The notes under the pieces were generated by a model. The model had not been told where the DNA came from, ran no database searches, and saw nothing but the letters and a program-made list of their open reading frames with translations. Made by a program: the position numbers and the translations under genes. This document shows, piece after piece, positions 61,098 through 64,000 of a DNA stretch of 64,000 bases. Origin of the DNA: Actinomadura madurae (lineage in GTDB: Bacteria > Actinomycetota > Actinomycetes > Streptosporangiales > Streptosporangiaceae); NCBI RefSeq assembly GCF_900115095.1, contig NZ_FOVH01000004.1:290127-354126 (forward strand). The letters run 5' to 3'. Position 1 is the stretch's first letter. The number at the start of each line of letters is the position of its first letter.

Positions 61098-63946
61098 TTG
61101 GACGTGAGCGCCATCGGCCCGTTCGTGCCCGTACCTCCCCTGCGGGGACGGGAGGCCGAGATCGATGCGCTGCGCGACCGGCTCGACGCGGTGCGCGCCG
61201 GGCGCGGCGGTACGGTCCTCATCACCGGACTGGCCGGCATGGGCAAGACCGTGCTGATGGAAGCGGCCAAGCACATGGCCCGCGAACGAGGCATCAGCGT
61301 CTTCCACGGCGTCTGCGACGTCGCCGGGCAGGTGATTCCGCTCGCCCCGCTGCTTCAAGCCCTGGTGTACGCGCCCGGCGCGCCGGTGGATCCGCCGTGC
61401 TCCGCGACCTTTCCCAGTCCCTCGACCAGCGATTCTGGTTGCTCCGTGAGCTGCAGGAGGCACTGGAGCGCGCCGCGCTCCGCATACCCGTGCTGATCTC
61501 GGTCGATGACGTGCAGTGGGCCGACGAGGCCACTCTCGCGGCGCTCGGCACGCTCACGCGGCAGCTCGCGACGCACCGGATCCTCTGGCTGCTGTCGACC
61601 CGGTCCGGGGAGGGGGCCGAACCGGCGCGCACGGCCCTGTCCCGGCTGGAGGCCGCCGGCGCGCTCAAGGTCACGCTGGGTCCCCTGAGCGACACCGCGG
61701 TCGCCGATGTCACGGCGGACCTGCTCAGCGGTGCGCCCGACGTCGCGCTGCTGCGGGTCATCGCGCGCGTCCAGGGCCACCCGTTCCTGTTGACCGAGCT
61801 GCTGCGCGGCATGCGCGAGGAGAAACTGGTGGAGGTGTCCGGCGGAGCCGCCCGCCTCACCGGCACCCGGATACCGCTGCGGTTCGTCGACTCGATCGAG
61901 GACCATCTGGCACGGCTGTCCGAGAGTGCCCGCGCCGCCCTCCAGATGGCGTCCGTGCTCGGCCGCCGGTTCTCGGCGGCGGAACTCGCCACCCTCACCG
62001 GCGGCTCGCCCGCCGAGGTCTTCGGCGCATTGCGGGAGGCGATGGCGGCCGGGCTGATCGCCGAGGACGGCGACCGGGTCGCCTTCCGGCACGATCTGGT
62101 CCGCGAGGCGGTCGAGGCGGCCCTGCCCGCGACCGTCCGGCAGAGCCTGCGGCGCCAGGCCGTCGAGGTGATGCTGCGGCACGGCGCGCCACCGCCGGAC
62201 GTCGCGGAGCTCGTCATGAAGGTGGCCGCGCCCGGCGACTCCGATGCGATCACGATCCTGCGGCGGGCCGCCACCGAGACCGGGCAGGTGTCCCCGGCCA
62301 TGGCGAGCGTGCTCAGCCGGCGTGCGCTGGACCTGACGCCACCCCGTGATCCCGGCCGCGGCCCGCTGACCACCGAGACTCTCGGCTACCTCACGCTCGC
62401 CGGCAAGGCCGCCGAAGCGGTACGGCTGGTCGCGGCGGGCGCGGGCGACATCGCCGATCCGGAGGCCGAAGCCGAGGCGAGGCTCAGGCTCGCCCTCCTG
62501 CTGTCCCAGTACGCGCTCGCCGACAGCGCCGAGCAATGCCGCCGGGCACTGGAGTTGCCCGCCCTGTCCGCGGCGCTGCGGATCCAGCTGGAGATCAGCC
62601 TCGCGCTGGCGCTCGACCTGCTCGGGGACGTCGCCGGGGCGGAGCGGGCCACCGGGTCCGCCGCCGACCGCGCGCGGGCGAGCGGCGATCCGGCCGACGA
62701 GATGCTCACCCTGTTCGCGCGGGCTTCGCTGACGCTCGCCCGGGGCGCCTGGCGGCGCTCCCTCGGCCTCCTCGGCACAGCGACCGCCCTCCAGCGCGAG
62801 GCGGAGAGCGCCGAGGCGGCGCGGGTATGGCGCCTGGACGCCTGGATCGCGATCATGTACCTCCGGCTGGCCCGCGTCGACGAGGCAGTCGCGATCGTCG
62901 ATGCCGGGATTCGGGACGCCCAGCGAGAAGGCGTGGCGGTGCACATCCGCAACTGGTCGGTGATCCGGTGCCGTGCGATGTACGCCGCCGGCCGGCTCGC
63001 CGACGCCCGTTCCGACGCCGAGGCGACCATCGAGATGTCCGACGAGATCACAGCGGACGAGAAGTACGGCCAAGCCGACCATCTCTGCTTCTACATCGCG
63101 GGCCGGGTGGCGCTGCACACCGGTGATCCGGATGAGCTCGCCCAGGCCCGCCGGTCGGCGGAGCGGCTTCTCGGCACGCGCGAGTCCCCGTCCGCGCAAG
63201 CGCTGGGCGGCTGGCTCAAGGCGCTGGTGGCCGACGCCGATGCGGACCCGTCGCAGGTGGCCGGGATCGACGTGCGGCTTCTCGACCCGCTGGCCCGCGG
63301 AGCACTGGCCAGCAGCAGCCCGCGGATGCACGCCGACTCGGCCATCGTCACCCGCGTCCTGCTGGACGCGGGCAGGCGCGGCGACGCCGAGTCGGTGGTC
63401 GCCAACCTGGAGGAGTTCGCCGCACGGAACGCGGATTTCCCTTTCCTGGAGTGCGCCGCCCTGCACGCCCGTGCGGTGCTCGACGCCGACCCGGACACGG
63501 CGCTTCTGGCCGTCGCGCGCAGCGACGGCGATCCGCGGCCACTGGTGCGCGCGTCCGTGCTCGAAGACGCCGGGAGGCTGCTTCCGGACACTCGGGCGGA
63601 CGAGGCGGTGCCGCTCCTTGAGTCGGCGCTCGCGTCCTACACCAGGGCCGGGGCCGAGCGGGACGCCGCCCGGGTGCGCAGCCTGCTGCGCGCCCGCGGG
63701 GTGCGTCCCGCCGCGTCCGGCCCCCGTTCTGCTCCCGAGTGGCCGGAGCTGACCGAGTCGGAGTTCGCGGTGGTGAGCCTGGTGGCGCGGGGCGCGACCA
63801 ACCGCGAGGTCGCCGAGCGCCTCTACCTGTCGGCGTACACGGTGAACACGCATCTGCGGCACGTGTTCACCAAGCTCGGCATCCACTCCCGGGTCGAACT
63901 CGCCCGCATCGCCGCCGAACGCGGGATGCCCGCCAAGCAGGGCTGA
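61098..63946 (+). pseudogene. LAL-type LuxR regulator with one frameshift
   Basis: TTG 61098 has GGAGG 7 bases upstream (GTG 61104 is the alternative). The first frame encodes PLRGREAEIDALRDRL and Walker A TGLAGMGKTVL up to APGAPVDP. At about 61393 one base appears lost (GATCCGCCGTG, where GATCCGGCCGTG would keep frame). The next frame continues AVLRDLSQSLDQRFW, Walker B ISVDDVQWADE, the helical middle and a complete C-terminal LuxR domain (LTESEFAVVSLVARGATNRE; YTVNTHLRHVFTKLG). Restoring one base gives an intact protein of about 950 residues, paralogous to the divergent gene. Real mutation or assembly error cannot be told apart here. Confidence 0.75.
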
Positions 63947-64000
63947 CCAGGCACCGGAGGCGTACCACCTGGAGGAGAGGCGCTACCTGGCAGGCCGCTG

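Overview
The window is high-GC, with strong G/C preference at third codon positions. It carries actinomycete hallmark families: DUF397 beside an XRE/DUF5753 regulator, a chaplin-like surface protein, an MFS-thymidylate kinase fusion, DUF5703, DUF2637 and LAL-type LuxR regulators. The most likely source is a filamentous actinomycete of the Streptosporangiales type (Actinomadura or a relative). That placement rests on gene content and is an inference.

Layout. (1) 1-12.4 kb is core chromosome: a secreted S8 protease (cut by the window edge), holB, the membrane-fused dTMP kinase, topA, a DUF5703 protein, a seven-module chaplin-like protein with a secreted neighbour, an M20 peptidase and tRNA-Leu(GAG). 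(2) 12.4-19 kb is a decayed integration zone. It holds two different serine-recombinase remnants, a GlxA-type regulator fragment, small membrane proteins (two with frameshifts) and a 17-bp near-perfect repeat of the tRNA-Leu 3' end. (3) 19-54 kb is a defence island. On the minus strand lie genes I recognise as the methylation-associated defence system (MADS): mad2-mad3-mad4-mad5 at 46.0-40.6 kb and mad6-mad7-mad8 at 30.3-19.1 kb. Between the two halves sit about 10 kb of other genes: a zinc-motif protein, a tiny ORF and an AIPR-family abortive-infection protein on the plus strand; a DUF262/DUF3696/unknown trio on the minus strand; and an HATPase/XRE/DUF397 regulator set. Divergent from mad2 is a complete type II Wadjet operon, jetABCD (46.2-54.2 kb). 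The 0.16-kb region between them has two perfect palindromes. (4) 54.2-58 kb is accessory and decayed: another zinc-motif protein of unknown function, a broken XRE-NB-ARC gene and a truncated DUF2637 protein. (5) 58-64 kb has two divergent LAL/LuxR regulators, one frameshifted.

How it may work together. In MADS, the methyltransferase (MAD2) and specificity subunit (MAD5) would mark self DNA. The RloAB-like ATPase/TOPRIM pair (MAD3/MAD4), the NERD/kinase/P-loop protein MAD6, MAD7 and the nuclease-motif/HerA-ATPase protein MAD8 would carry sensing and attack. Wadjet (SMC-like JetABC plus the TOPRIM nuclease JetD) would remove plasmids. AIPR and the DUF262/ATPase trio are plausible extra layers. 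No mad1-like regulator and no CRISPR array were seen. Several genes outside the defence core carry single -1 frame breaks, which could be real decay or assembly errors.
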